Part shown: one piece after another, positions 9,473 through 21,050 of the stretch
Position numbering within the stretch: the stretch's first letter is position 1
Layout of the letters: every line of letters begins with the position of its first letter
NCBI GenBank assembly: GCA_015143295.1
Contig: CM026559.1
Coordinates: forward strand, 22,954,826 to 23,018,825
DNA length: 64,000 bases
Source: Tetracentron sinense
Lineage: Eukaryota > Streptophyta > Magnoliopsida > Trochodendrales > Trochodendraceae
Direction: 5' to 3'
Translations under genes and position numbers: made by a program
Notes under the pieces: generated by a model
What the model was told of the DNA's origin: nothing
Databases searched by the model: none
The model's input: the letters and a program-made list of their open reading frames with translations, nothing else

Positions 9473-10708
9473 TTAAAATATCTTTGTTCAATGATTCCTT
9501 TGACTTAGAGGAGGGGTGAATAGATCTTCCTACCAATGTCTACCAATTTTTAATTTATCGATTAACAATCAAAGTTATGAAACAAAGCAAATAAGTGTGG
9601 AAAGTAAAGAAGACGAGCAATCCACCACACACAAGATTTTTACGTGGAAAGGCTTTCCAAGAAAAACCACAAGACCTAATCCAGTACAAAATTCACTATG
9701 AGAATAAATTATCATACACAAGACTAAATCTTACCCAACCGGACACTAACCACTATTTCCTCAGTACAGATTCTCTGTCTTGTAGAACAACCACGAACTC
9801 CTTGTTCGATCTCTGTAGCAGCAGCTTTGGCTCCTCATCGGTCAACTTTTCTCAAAGTTTCAATCCACGATCCAACGATCAATCTCCGTCCTCGACGGCT
9901 TTGGCCACGCCAACCAACACTCACACAAAATTCAAACTTATATGAAGGAACGAAATACTGCTCCAGTTGGATCTTTAACAACAATGGAGATCAACCGATA
10001 CAAGTCAAGATAGAACAATTCGATCTTGCATCAACTAGAGCATGAGATAGAAGAACTAAGGGAATACACCAAGTGGGGATTTAAGAATCCAACAAATTTT
10101 AAATTAGTCTTTAAACTCTCTCTCTAATTCCTTAGAACGAGCTAAGGGAACATCCAATAAATAGCCAAAACAATGGTACTTACCAAAACAGAGTCCGGAT
10201 AATTTTAAAAACCAAAAATACGAAGTCCGTTCGAACGGCCATGAGGAGCATTTGAACGACTTTGGAATTGGATGAAAATGGATAAAAACAGGGGGCCAGA
10301 CAAGCTACTATTTTTTATTTCAATTTTCCGTTCAAACAGCCAGCCATCTGTTCTTAGGCGTTCGAACGGCCTCTGCAAATTTTGATTGTTTTGCACTGCC
10401 ACCCCTATTTCAACATCCAATATCTTATTAAGATCATCCAAAAGCTATTAAAATTATATGAGTCAATTTCTAATCACCTAAGGTGTATGCTTAAGGTGTT
10501 CTAAGTCAATTCCACCTATGGTAACCACTAGGTATGTAGGTCACATACCATCCTAAGAGTGTGAGTGAACCTTGCCAGAATGTAATTCTCTTGAGTCTTT
10601 GAAGTTTCATCTTCACCAATCTTCATCAACCAGAGGAACAGCGATACTAAACTTACATTGACACCATTTTGACATCGGAATTAAGCCAATATAAACTATG
10701 ACCTTATA
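9473..10708 (-). repeat. Copia LTR between two internal regions
   Basis: The left side borders a primer site and gag (9471 downwards). The right side borders a purine tract (minus-strand AAAGGGGGAGAT at about 10709-10720). So the same LTR is the 5' LTR of the left remnant and the 3' LTR of the right remnant, the arrangement left by recombination between tandem elements. A palindrome block (10222-10372) lies upstream of a TATA-like stretch on the minus strand (10154-10166). The termini are inferred from PBS and PPT positions, not from a second copy. Confidence 0.65.
10222..10372 (-). promoter_or_regulatory. Palindrome block CCGTTCGAACGG in copia LTR
   Basis: CCGTTCGAACGG (10227-10238) is a perfect palindrome. 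Diverged copies lie at 10251-10260 and 10328-10342, and GCGTTCGAACGGC at 10359-10370. The block ends about 60 bp upstream of the minus-strand TATA-like TATTTAT. Confidence 0.7.
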
Positions 10709-11440
10709 ATCTCCCCCTTTGGCAATCCGTGACAAAATATCAACTGAAGTACATGACTCGATATAAACTCGCAAACATGGAGAGTTAATCAATTACATGA
10801 CTCAGAATTATAATTTTGACCAAAAAAAATCAGCACAACCTTTTTCAACTCAATCGCTTGATCTTTTTATATCAACTTAATCTGAACACTTGCACATGCT
10901 AAAACACACAACCAAATGAAGCATAAGAAATATAAAATAAACCACCAGGTGGAGAATCAATATATATACAAACTAAACTAACCAATGGAATACTTCAATA
11001 TTTCTTCCTCTTTTTGACACGAATGCCAAAGTATCGCATAATTAAACGATAAGCGAGGAAAAATTTCAATATCGCTTAACTGATTTTAAGAGTACATCTA
11101 TTCAAAACATACTATCAAGAAAGATATGACAATATTACCAAGGATAGATAGCATCAAGACATAGTTTCCAAAAAAAATGACAAAAGTAACTTAGTCATTT
11201 ATCACAAGCCAAAAAGAAAGTCAAACATCACAATTAATTCATGGAAACCAGAATCTATACAATCCATATCCATAAAACATAAAATGATATAACATGATAG
11301 GAAAGTAGGAAATAATAAAAAGCAATTCATAGTCAAACATAACAAAATATCAAATCTCAACAAAATAATACTCATGGTCCAAGCCAATATTCATCCCACA
11401 AATAGAAAAATAGAACATTTATAACACCAATAAAGATAAT
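10709..11440 (-). other. 3' non-coding internal region of a copia element
   Basis: AT-rich sequence between the polypurine tract at 10709-10720 and the end of the open frame at 11441. Nothing coding is seen. Confidence 0.5.
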
Positions 11441-11830
11441 CTAAGTATCTGCAGTCGGATCAGCACGATCTCCACCATCACTCGGGGTGTCAACAGCAGC
11501 ATCCTGGAGTGCACAATCTACTCTGAGGCGCTCAAAATCAAACCTCATGTGGGTCATTGTAGTGGTGAGATACCGAAAGTGAACAGTGGTCTCAGCTGCA
11601 AAATTAGAGAACTGAGTCTTTATCATGCTATAAAAAGCAGTCTGAAATGCGCGAGTCTCATCAATGAAGACAGTCTGGTTTGCAACAAACTGGGTCATCT
11701 GGGCAGCCAACATATCAATGGTAGTCGGCAGAGCAGGAGGAGGCTGAGCAGGACTCTCCTCGGGTATGGGTGCAAAATGATCAGCAGCATGTGCTAGAGT
11801 ACTGGTGTAGGCCTTCGTGTGAGAGGACCT
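11441..11830 (-). pseudogene. Retrotransposon-associated 3' ORF, family unrecognised
   Basis: An open minus-strand frame of about 129 codons ending at 11441. It begins after a stop at 11831-11833 and includes P-I-P-E-E-S-P-A-Q-P-P-P-A-L-P, then an acid- and glutamine-bearing helical part and a D-T-P-S-D-G-G-D tail. It lies 5' of the purine tract, where some copia elements carry an extra ORF after pol. I recognise no domain. The upstream part (11834-12050) is interrupted, so it is likely a remnant. Confidence 0.4.
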
Positions 11831-12235
11831 TTAGACGTACTAGCCAATTCATCAATGGAATGGTAGATGCCATAAGAGGCCAGTATACCTCAGATCAAGA
11901 TGCCAAATGGCAAGCTGACAGTACCAGTACTACTGAGGTGGGACGCATGAATCATCAACTCAATAATATGCAAGATCAACTGGCTCATCAGCCAGACACT
12001 GTTGTGTCGGCCGGTAAAACCCCGGCACTGTCGTCTCCATCTTTATAAATCACCGAAAACTTCGATTAGCTCCACCTTGTTCGGAACACCATCTTTATGT
12101 TCAACGTCAACGACGCCGTCGCCATTGTTGATGTCATTTTCTGCTATTGTGCTCAGACCGAGTGAAGTTGGTTTTTGACACCCGAAATTTCCCACTTATC
12201 AGAGAGACTGCTTCAGAGATAAATTAAAATAGAGG

Positions 12236-12344
12236 TGGAGGAATTATAAAGTATATTAAAATGAAACGGTCAAGTTTTGATCGAAGTGGAGGAATGATAA
12301 AGTATATTAGCTCCCAACGTAGTTAAAATGAAACGGTCAGGTTT
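12236..12344 (+). repeat. Short direct duplication (about 50 bp)
   Basis: GTGGAGGAATNATAAAGTAT followed by AAAATGAAACGGTCA and GTTTTGAT occurs at about 12234-12281 and again at about 12288-12342. The second copy has an extra 12-13 bases in the middle. Confidence 0.7.
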
Positions 12345-12349
12345 TGATG

Positions 12350-13060
12350 GAAGCCGTAGAATATTAGAAATCACATTTATTAGATGGCTGAGATCTTCTT
12401 ATCAAAAAAATTATATGGATGGTGGGAGCCATGAAAATGCGCACCACGTTTACAGTTTACCCTTTTGCTAGTTGCTTTCCTTTCCCTAATGTGTGCTATA
12501 CGTGACCGCTACCCTCTTGTATGGCTGTCGCTTTGCTTTTCTTTTTCAGTATTTGGCGGTTCCGGTAAAAATAGAAATTGGAGGGGTGGGGAGAAGGATA
12601 GGAAGTCCCGAGAGCTACTGCATTAAATGACCTTGCGGGTTAAACGCTGTTGATGGTATGCAACTCAATCGGTAATTGATTATGTCAACAAAATCCACGG
12701 TAGCGCAAACTGAATCGTCATCTAATATGATAGATGGAGGGATAGGGTGTTAAAACTGAGCTGTCACGAGAGTCGTGGAGCACGAAGTTTAGGAGAGAGA
12801 TGTTTTGTTGGTACATTTGTTTTTCCTTTTCTACTTGGGAAAATGACCTCCACGCTTCCGCATATTTGCAGAAAATGCGCAGAGATCATAACAAAGGAGG
12901 TGGAAAAGGAGTGGGGGTAATCCTTTCGGATTGACAAAGACGAGCTTTCTCTCTCCACTCTTTGACTCTTGAGAATATTTAGTGTGACTGCAAAGGCGAG
13001 ACCTCACCTTAAAAATTAGTGTATTTTAATGAGGATTTAAAAAATTTATTTATTTTTCTA
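12350..13060. other. No gene recognised
   Basis: Mixed-composition sequence without a convincing open frame, terminal repeat or primer site. Confidence 0.4.
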
Positions 13061-13064
13061 AAAC

Positions 13065-13137
13065 CAAGGATTAGTGGGTGAAACCTAGACGTAGGTGCAT
13101 CTTAACCACAATTAAGGGGTGTCAAAAGAGATATATG
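13065..13137. mobile_element. TTAACC-type MITE, right half
   Basis: AACCAAGGATTAGTGGGTGAA, then CTTAACCACAATTAAGGGGT and GTCAAAAGAGA, match the right half of the complete copy at 15340-15559. The left half is missing or badly decayed. Confidence 0.5.
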
Positions 13138-13139
13138 GA

Positions 13140-13595
13140 ACCCTTAAGGTTCACCCACTTATTCTTGGTTTTAAAAAATATATATATTATTTTTTAAATC
13201 TTGATTAAAGTTTACTAATCCTCCTAAGTTTAAATTTGGTTTTCATATTTATTTCTAAAGCCAGGGATAGGTTGTGAAACCTAGAAGTGATTGAATATTA
13301 ATCACAATTAAAAGGTCAAAAGAGACACAAGCAACCTCAATGGCATGACCAGATTCCAATTGTGATTAAGATTCACTCACACCTAAAGTTCATCCACTTA
13401 TCCTTGGTTTTTAGGAAGAAAAAAATATTAATTTTATAAATAATGATTAAAATTCATTAACTCATAGGATTAAATTTTTTCTATATATTTTTTTCTAAAA
13501 ACCAATGATAATTATAAGGGGGTGAACTTTAAGGATGAGTACTAAATCTTAACCACAGTTAAGGAGTGTTAAAAGGGACATATGGCAATCATAGT
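13140..13595. mobile_element. Two adjacent TTAACC-type MITEs
   Basis: About 13140-13335 and 13350-13595 each carry a left arm (CTTAAGGTTCACCCACTTAT or TTGTGATTAAGATTCACTC), a central run around TTGGTTTTT / AAAACCA, and a right arm (TTAATCACAATTAA or CTTAACCACAGTTAAGGAGT). The second is nearly complete and ends GTTAAAAGGGACATATG. Confidence 0.6.
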
Positions 13596-13872
13596 GGTGT
13601 AACTAGACTCCTTTTGGTAAAACACTTTGAAAGAAGAAGGTCTCACCAAGGTCACGCCCACCCCTTATACCCGAAATGCCCCTAAAGCTATTTGAGACTC
13701 AAAATGTCCCTACGGTATATTCCGATAACCAACACGTCCCTCATAATTTTTTTCCATAGTGGATATCCAAAATATCCCTTAAGTTTTTATACCCAAAATA
13801 TTTCTTAATTTTTTTTTCAAATAACCTTACTGGGATCCCTCTTCCCAGTCTCTTTCCCCTTTCTCTCTCTCT

Positions 13873-13900
13873 CATGTGCATCGCACATGCCACCCACTAG
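13873..13900 (+). mobile_element. Helitron 3' end
   Basis: The stem CATGTGC-atc-GCACATG (13873-13889) is followed by CCACCCACTAG and a T, the same terminus as the Helitron at 4677-5246 but in the opposite orientation. No TC start was found upstream, so only the 3' end or a truncated copy is present. Confidence 0.65.
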
Positions 13901-14104
13901 TCTTATATATAATGAGATTCGAGAATTCTTCCCTTACAAATGTAGCTTGATTTTTTTGTAATTCCCAAACTACCCTTATCATAATCATTATATAAGACAA
14001 ACACTTGATTTACTTAATTCTCATATTACTCCTTGCTCATTTTGCTTAGTTCTCATACTACCCCACTTTGAAGTTTTTTATAGATATAACCGGACTCCAG
14101 TTAC

Positions 14105-14400
14105 GCCACTGAGGCTGCCATGTATCCTCTTTAACACTCCTTAACTATGGTTAAGATTCCCAGTTAAAAATGTAGGTTAATTTTTTCTATTTCCCAAACT
14201 GCCCTTAACATAATCAAATATATGACAAAATAATTTTTCTTAATTCTCATACTACCCCTTACTCATTTTGCTTGATTCTCATACTACCTCTTACTTGAAA
14301 TTCTCTACGGTTATAAAATAAAATAGAAGACTTGAAATTTTTCACCCACCCTTAGGGTTTGCCCTCCTATCCTTGGTTTCTACAAAATAGTAGACTTGAA
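14105..14400. mobile_element. TTAACC-type MITE, broken copy
   Basis: The left arm CTCCTTAACTATGGTTAAGAT lies near 14125-14150, and CCTTAGGGTTTGCCCTCCTA plus CCTTGGTTTCT near 14350-14385 recall the inner part. The right terminal arm is not found. Confidence 0.4.
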
Positions 14401-15176
14401 ATTCTCGGACTCCTTGGAGTTTGGTTATGCCAGGCAACTTCAAACATTTTCTAAATAAAGCTCCTCCATTGGCATCTTATTCATCGTATCAGTTGATGTC
14501 CTAAGCATGCATCTCAGGTGTATCACTGGCGAAAATGATCTGGATCTTGAATTTTTATCATGAATCTCTACAGACCTTCCATTAAAATATGAGTTTTTCC
14601 CTTGAATAGATGAAGTCATGTGAGATCGAATCACAAGTCACAACCAATAGCGGTTTTGAAGTTAGGGAGAGTTCATTCGCACCCCCCGCAAGTCAACATG
14701 TGCACTTTTTTTTAGCTTCTAATAGCCATGGCTCAAATTTATTAACCATTAGAGTTCAATAATCTAATCTAATCTAATTTTTGGCCAAATTTATTTATTT
14801 ATTTCTTGTGGATTTGTAAATTCTGTGATGGCTATAGGCAAGTGGCCTTTTGTCTCTAAAGAAGCGCAATATGCGGCCACAGCCAGCATTGAACCATGGG
14901 ATACGCCTCCCACATGAGTAGGCGTATTGATGCAATCATTCTGTATGGGCTATGACTATGTGGAATTGCAACGGCTTTTGGGCTATGACTATGTGAAGAG
15001 GTAGTCCGTTAATCAGGTACACAAATTGAACAACAGATCAAGGAAGTATGGAGTTTCCATGATCCTACCAATTCATGAAAAAAAAATGTTTTTGTCTCTT
15101 TACTACTTTGAAACTGCCAAACAAGCGTTGGATGGGTCCCATCTGGGGATCTTTGCCTTGATGGCTTCCACTAAAG
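14401..15176. other. No gene recognised
   Basis: One open stretch on the minus strand (14440-14634) has a plausible protein composition, but no domain or splice partner was recognised. The rest is non-coding as far as I can see. Confidence 0.35.
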
Positions 15177-15650
15177 CAGGGCGGAGCCAGGAATTTTTCA
15201 TTGGGGGCCCAAATACACGTATAAAATAAATTATAGGATTTGGAAGTACGGAGCTTGGGGGCATAGCCCCCGAGAAATTTTTTTTTGGGGTAATTTTTTT
15301 ATTTTGAGAATTTTTGTCTAGTGATGTCCTTGAGGTCGCCATGTGTCCCTATTGAGACCCTTAACTGTGGTTAAGATTCACCTATATATCATTGGTTTTT
15401 TTTTTTTAAATATCAAAAATTTCAAATCATAGTTAAAATTTACTAATTCCTAAGGTTAAAAAAATTTAATATTTTTTCCAAAAACCAAGGATAAGTAGGT
15501 GAACTCTATGAATGAGTGATTTTTAACCATAGTTAAGGGGTGCTCAATAGAGACATGTGATGACCTAAAGCGCATAAAGGGACTCCATTGTTGGGCCCAC
15601 CAATACATATAAGACAAAAAAAAAATTGGGGGGGGATGGGCCGGGGGGCA
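15177..15650. mobile_element. hAT-like fragment interrupted by a MITE
   Basis: CAGGGCGGAGCCAGG (15177-15191) matches the terminus at 5849. The phrase GGGGGCCCAAATACACG follows, and GGGGGGATGGGCC plus GGGGTGCCCAC appear after the MITE. No matching right terminal repeat is present, so the element is incomplete. Confidence 0.45.
15340..15559. mobile_element. TTAACC-type palindromic MITE, best copy (220 bp)
   Basis: The left arm reads CATGTGTCCCTATTGAGACC then CTTAACTGTGGTTAAG. The right arm, reversed, reads CATGTCTCTATTGAGCACCC then CTTAACTATGGTTAA. Arms of about 35 bp pair with few mismatches; the middle also folds (CCTTGG/CCAAGG). No coding. Confidence 0.75.
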
Positions 15651-16456
15651 AAAAAATTTTAAAATGGGGTGCCCACTATTTCGTACCAAAATTACAAGGC
15701 ATTCCGAGAGAAAACACGTACCATCATTTTCTCTTGCTTGCCCTTGGAGATTGTTAAGGTACAAATGCAAAATAACAAATATAAAAACCAACGCTTGTTA
15801 ATGGTGGGTGAGAGAGAGAGAGAGAAAGATGAGGCCCATAGAAATCAACGTTGATTTCTCAACACAGAAGATTAGTTTGTTTTTTTTTAAGTAAGACAAT
15901 CAAATTTGGTTTTCAATTTTTGTAATAAAACAAACCTAATTAAGATGGAAAAAATTTACTAAGTTTTTTGGAGGAGATATGATTCGAGCCATTCCAAATT
16001 TAATAATTTTTTTATGCTAGGGTTGATTGGATTGATTCGATTATAAACGTTGTTTGCCATAAAAGTGAAAACCATTAATTATTAACGTTTCTTATGAGGG
16101 CTACTCGACTGGGGTTCCCAAGAGCTCAGCCCCAAAGTTTAAAACCCCAGCTGAAGTTCAGCCCAAGCTTAATCTCAATCCAAGCTCCTCAGCCCAAGAT
16201 TGGTTCACCACATAAAATTGGGGTTCCGGCCGAGTTTGGATTTGCTTGAGTTGAATAACTTGTGGGTTAAATTTGAGTTAAGTTTAGATTTACTTTATTT
16301 TAAAGAAAACAAGAGACCAATGTTGATTTCTTAACCTAAAAGATTAGGTTTTTTTGAATGGTAAGAGAATCAAAGTGGCACCCCCAATCCCTAACCATCA
16401 TGCACTACTGTTCTCCCCTTCAATTTCTTCTCCTTCCCTTCTTTCTACAGTTCTCC

Positions 16457-16754
16457 ATGGGATCTCAAGTATATCTTCTTTGTTTTTCTTTTTCCTTTTT
16501 TTCTGAGCACTTATTTCGTTATTATTTTAACTGAGAATGTTTTTTTTTCTCTTGTAGCTGTACCCAGCGGGGGACGGCCCTATGGCAATTTTCCCCAACG
16601 TCAACCCCTACCCAGTGGCCACAAATGGGCCATTATTGGTTTCAGCATGGTCGTGGTCTGCATTGTGCTTCCCAGAGTAATATGGCTCGTCTATACTGCT
16701 ACAACGGTTTTAAAGAAGAAACATGGCACAGTCATGCCTGAGGAAGGGCTCTGA
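16457..16754 (+). pseudogene. Array gene copy 1 (unit 1, type A), frameshifted
   Basis: Exon 1 is 16457-16468 (M-G-S-Q) with donor GTATAT; exon 2 starts at 16558 after TTGTAG with L-Y-P-A-G-D-G-P. One C is missing near 16611, in the P-Y-P-S codons, so the membrane segment is read out of frame. Without that loss the frame would reach the usual stop at 16752. The loss looks recent, because the rest of the exon is near consensus. Confidence 0.75.
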
Positions 16755-16805
16755 TCGACTGAGCTAGGACACTTCATGAGTGCAATCTAATGTAATTCAT
16801 CCTTT

Positions 16806-16836
<31 letters not shown>

Positions 16837-17346
16837 ATAAAATGATTGAATTTCTACTGTGTTAATACCGACTTCCATAAGACACTTCTCATTCCTTGAT
16901 TTTTAAAGCATCCCCTTAAGAATCACTTATCGAGGAAAGTACTGTAGATCCATTCCTGGACCCAGACTACAAAAATCATGCAAAGTTTAGTTTGTTCTTA
17001 GGAAAATTATTAAATATTCCCAACCCCATGAGTGGTCGGTAATCAAACGGCCATACAACATTTGTTGAATTCTCAAACAGACGGCTCAAGACTCGAACGC
17101 ACAGGACTTCGGCATTTTAAATCACTTTGTCATGGAATTAGGGGCTGAATCCCTTTGTTATAAACGTTCCAGATTTTAGATCACAACATTGGAACCTTGA
17201 TTAATAATTAGAAAAACATGGTAGCACTTATGCCACATAGTAGTGCTCAACTGAAACCTACCATGATTTTCTCTTGCTTGCCCTTAGAGATTGTTACGGT
17301 ACAAATGCCAAATAACTAATATAAAAACCAACACTGATTAATGGTA

Positions 17347-17380
<34 letters not shown>

Positions 17381-17886
17381 GGCCCATAGAAATCAACGTT
17401 GATTTCTTAAAAGATACGATTAGAGCAATTCCAAATTTATTAATTTTTTATGCTAGGGTTGATTGCATTCATTTGATTATGAATGTTGTTTTTCATAAAA
17501 GTACAAACCATTAGTTATTAACATTTTTTTATGGGGGCTACTCGACTGGGGTTCCCAAGAGCTCAGCCCCAAAGTTTGAAACCCCATCCGAAGTTCAGCC
17601 CAAGCTTAATCTCAACCCAAACTTCTCAGCCCAAGATTGGTTCACCACATAAAATTGGGGTTCCGGGCCGAGTTTGGATTTGCTTGACTTGAATAACTTG
17701 TGGGTTAAATTTGAGTTAAGTTTAGACTTAGTTTATTTTAAAGAAAACAAGACACCAATGTTGATTTCTTAATGGAAAAATTTTTTAATGGCAAGAGAAT
17801 CAAAGTGGCACCCCCAATCTCTAACCATCATGCACTGCTGTTCTCCCCTTCCATTTCTTCTCCTTCCCTTCTTCCTACAGTTCTCC

Positions 17887-18188
17887 ATGGGATCTCAAGT
17901 TTATCTTCTTTTTTTTTATTATTATTCTTTTCTTCTGCGTACTTATTTCGTTATTGTTTTAACTAAGAATGTTTTTTTTTTCTCTTGTAGCTGCATCCAG
18001 AAAGGTGCAGCCCTATTGCAATTTTCTCCAACCTCGACCCCTACCCTAGTGGCCACAAATGAGCCGTTATTGGTTTCAGCATTGTCCTGGTCCGCATTGT
18101 GCTTCCTGGAGGAATATGGGTCATATACACCGCTGCAATGGTTTTAAAGAAGAAAAATGGCACAATCATGCCCGAGGAGGGGTTGTGA
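17887..18188 (+). pseudogene. Array gene copy 2 (unit 2, type B), nonsense
   Basis: Start and splice sites are kept (exon 2 from 17991). The tryptophan codon after H-K is TGA (18060-18062), before the membrane segment. The lead differs too: P-E-R-C-S-P in place of P-A-G-D-G-P. The predicted product would be a short soluble stub. Confidence 0.8.
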
Positions 18189-18776
18189 GCAACTGAGCTG
18201 ACACACTTAATGAGTGCAATCTAATGTAATTCATCCTTTAATATATATATTATATAATAAAAGAAAATAAACTGATTGAATTTCTACTGTGTTAATACCG
18301 ACTTCCATAAGACACTTCTCATTCCTTGATTTTTAGAACATCCTCTTCAGAATCACTTATCGTTGAAAGTACTGCAGATCCATTCCTGGACTGTGACTAC
18401 AAAAATAAGAAAATTTTAGTTTGTTATTAGGAAATTGATTCAATATTCCTGACCCCATGTGTGGTTCGTAATCTAACGGCCATACAACATATATTGAATT
18501 CTCAAACAGACGGCTCAAGACTCGACCGCACAGGACTTCAGCATTTTAAATCATTTTGTCATGAAATTAGGGGCTGATTCCCTTTGTTATAAATGTTCCA
18601 CATTTTAGATCACAACATTAGAACCGTATTTAATAATTTAAAAAACATGACACCACTTATGCCACCTAACGTAGTGCTCAACTAAAACGTACCATGATTT
18701 TCTCTTGCTTGCCCTTGGAGATTGTTACGATATAAATGCCAAATAACAAATATAAAAACCAACACTTGTTGATGGT

Positions 18777-18819
<43 letters not shown>

Positions 18820-19319
18820 GGCCCATAGAAATCAACGTTAATTTCTCAACACAGAAGTTTAGTTTTTTTTTTTAAAAGTAAGAGAATTAAATTTGGCTTT
18901 TAAATTTTTGTAATAAAACAAACCTAGTGAAGATGGAAAAAATTTACTTAGTTTTTTGGAAGAGATACAATTCGAGCCATTCCAAATTTAATAATTTTTT
19001 TATGCTAGGGTTGATTCAATTGATTCGATTATAAACGTTGTTTGCCATAAAAGTAAAACCATTAATTATTAACATTTTTTTATGAGGGCTACTCGACTGG
19101 GGTTCCCAAAGATCAGCCCCAAAGTTTATTACCCCAGCCGAAGTTTAGCCCAAGCTTAATCTCAATCCAAGCTCCTCAGCCCAAGATTGGTTCACCACGT
19201 AAAAGATTAGGTTTTTTTGAATGGTAAGAGAATCAAAGTGGCACCCACAATCTCTAACCATCATGCACTACTGTTCTTCCCTTCAATTTCTTCTCCTTCC
19301 CTTCTTTCTACAGTTCTCT

Positions 19320-19618
19320 ATGGGATCTCAAGTATATCTTTTTTTTTTTTTTTTTTCTTTTTTTTTTGAGCACTTATTTCCTTATTATATTAACTGAGAA
19401 TGCTTTTTTTTCTCTTGTAGCTGTACCCAGCGGGGGACGGCCTTATTGCAATTTTCCCCATCCTCGACCCCTACCCCGATGACCACAAATGGGCTGTTAT
19501 TGGTTTCAACATGGTCGTGGTCTGCATTGTGCTTCCCGGAGTAATATGGCTCATCTACACCGCCGCAACGGTTTTAAAGAAGAAAAATGGCACAGTCATG
19601 CCTGAGGAAGGGCAATGA
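19320..19618 (+). CDS. Array gene copy 3 (unit 3, type A): small single-pass membrane protein, open
   Basis: Exon 1 (19320-19331) codes M-G-S-Q; the intron runs from GTATAT to TTGTAG; exon 2 (19421-19618) adds 65 codons, giving 69 aa. Order: a short polar lead with G-D-G and F-P-x-L-D-P-Y, then H-K-W, then one hydrophobic helix of about 25 residues (residues 29-55 region, with V-V-V-C-I-V-L-P-G-V-I-W-L), then K-K-K-N-G-T and an acidic M-P-E-E-G tail. The positive K-K-K after the helix would favour that side facing the cytosol. I recognise no family. Replacement changes against consensus (P to L, N to I, S-G to D-D, S to N) outnumber silent ones, so this copy shows no sign of strong selection. 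An in-frame upstream ATG could add a hydrophobic leader. Confidence 0.6.
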
Positions 19619-20750
19619 TCAACTGAGCAAGTACACTTCATAAGTGCAATCTAATGCAATTCCTCCTTTTATATATATATTATATCATAAATGAAAATAA
19701 AATGATTGAATTTCTACTGTGTTAGTACCGACTTCCATAAGACACTTCTCAGTCCTTGATTTTTAAAGCATCCGCTTCAGAATCACTTATCGGGGAACGT
19801 ACTGCAGATCCATTCCTGGACTCAGACTACAAAAATCATGCAAAGTTTAGTTTTTATTAGAAAATGATTAAATATTCCCGACCCCATGTGTGGTCGGTAA
19901 TCTAACGGCCATACAACATTTGTTAAATTCTGGAACAGATGGCTCAAGACCCGAATGCACAGGACTTCAATATTTTAAATCACTTTGTCTTGAAATTAGG
20001 GGCTGAATTCCTTTGTTATAAACGTTCCACATTTTAGATCACGACATTGGAACCATAATTAATAATTAAAAAAACATGGCAGCACTTATGCCACATAGTA
20101 GTGCTCAACTGAAACCACCATTATTTTCTCTTGCTTGCCCTTGGAGATTGTTACGGTACAAATGCCAAATAACTAATATAAAAACCAACACTAGTTAATG
20201 GTGAGAGAGAGAGAGAGAGAGACAGAGAGAGAGATGTGGCCCATAGAAATCAACGTTGATTTCTTAAGAGATACGATTAGAGCCTTTCCGAATTTATTAA
20301 TTTTTTTATGCTGGGGTTGATTGCATTCATTCGATTATAAACGTTGTTTGCCATAAAAGTAAAAACCATTAATTATTAATGTTTTTTATGTGGACTACTT
20401 GACTTGGGTTCCCAAGAGCTCAGCCCTAAAGTTTAAAACCCCATTCGAAGTTCAGCCCAAGCTTAATCTCAATCCAAGCTTCTTAGCCCAAGATTGGTTC
20501 ACCACATAAAATTGGGGTTCCGGCCGAGTTTGGATTTGTTTGACTTGAATAACTTGTGGGTTAAATTTTAGTTAAGTTTAGATTTAGTTTATTTTACAGA
20601 AAACAACACACCAATGTTGTTTTCTTAATGTAAAAGATTAGGTTTTTTTTAATGGTAAGAGAATCAAAGTGGCACCCCCAATCTCTAACTATCATGCACT
20701 ACTGTTCTCCCTTTCCATTTCTTCTCCTTCCCTTCTTCCTACAGTTCTCC

Positions 20751-21050
20751 ATGGGATCTCAAGTATATCTATTTTTTTTTTTGTATTCTTCTTTTTTTCT
20801 GCATACATATTTCGTTATTGTTTTAACTGAGAATGTTTTCTTTCTCTTGTAGCTGCACCCAGCGAGGTACAGCCCTATTGCAATTTTCCCCAACCTCAAC
20901 CCCTACCCTAGTGGCCACAAATGAGCCGTTATTGGTTTCAACAAGGTCGTCGTCTGCATTTTGCTTCCCGGAGTAATATGGATCATCTACACCGCCGCAA
21001 AGGTTTTAAAGAAGAAAAATGGCACAATCATGCCTGAGGAGGGGCTATGA
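20751..21050 (+). pseudogene. Array gene copy 4 (unit 4, type B), nonsense
   Basis: Start, donor and acceptor are intact; exon 2 begins at 20853. The same tryptophan codon as in copy 2 is TGA (20922-20924). It also shares P-A/E-R-x-S-P-I in the lead with copy 2, which supports a common type B ancestor. Confidence 0.8.

Noticed and set aside
14440-14634. Possible small gene on the minus strand (64 codons)
   Set aside because: No recognised domain, no splice partner and no start context of note; left unannotated.
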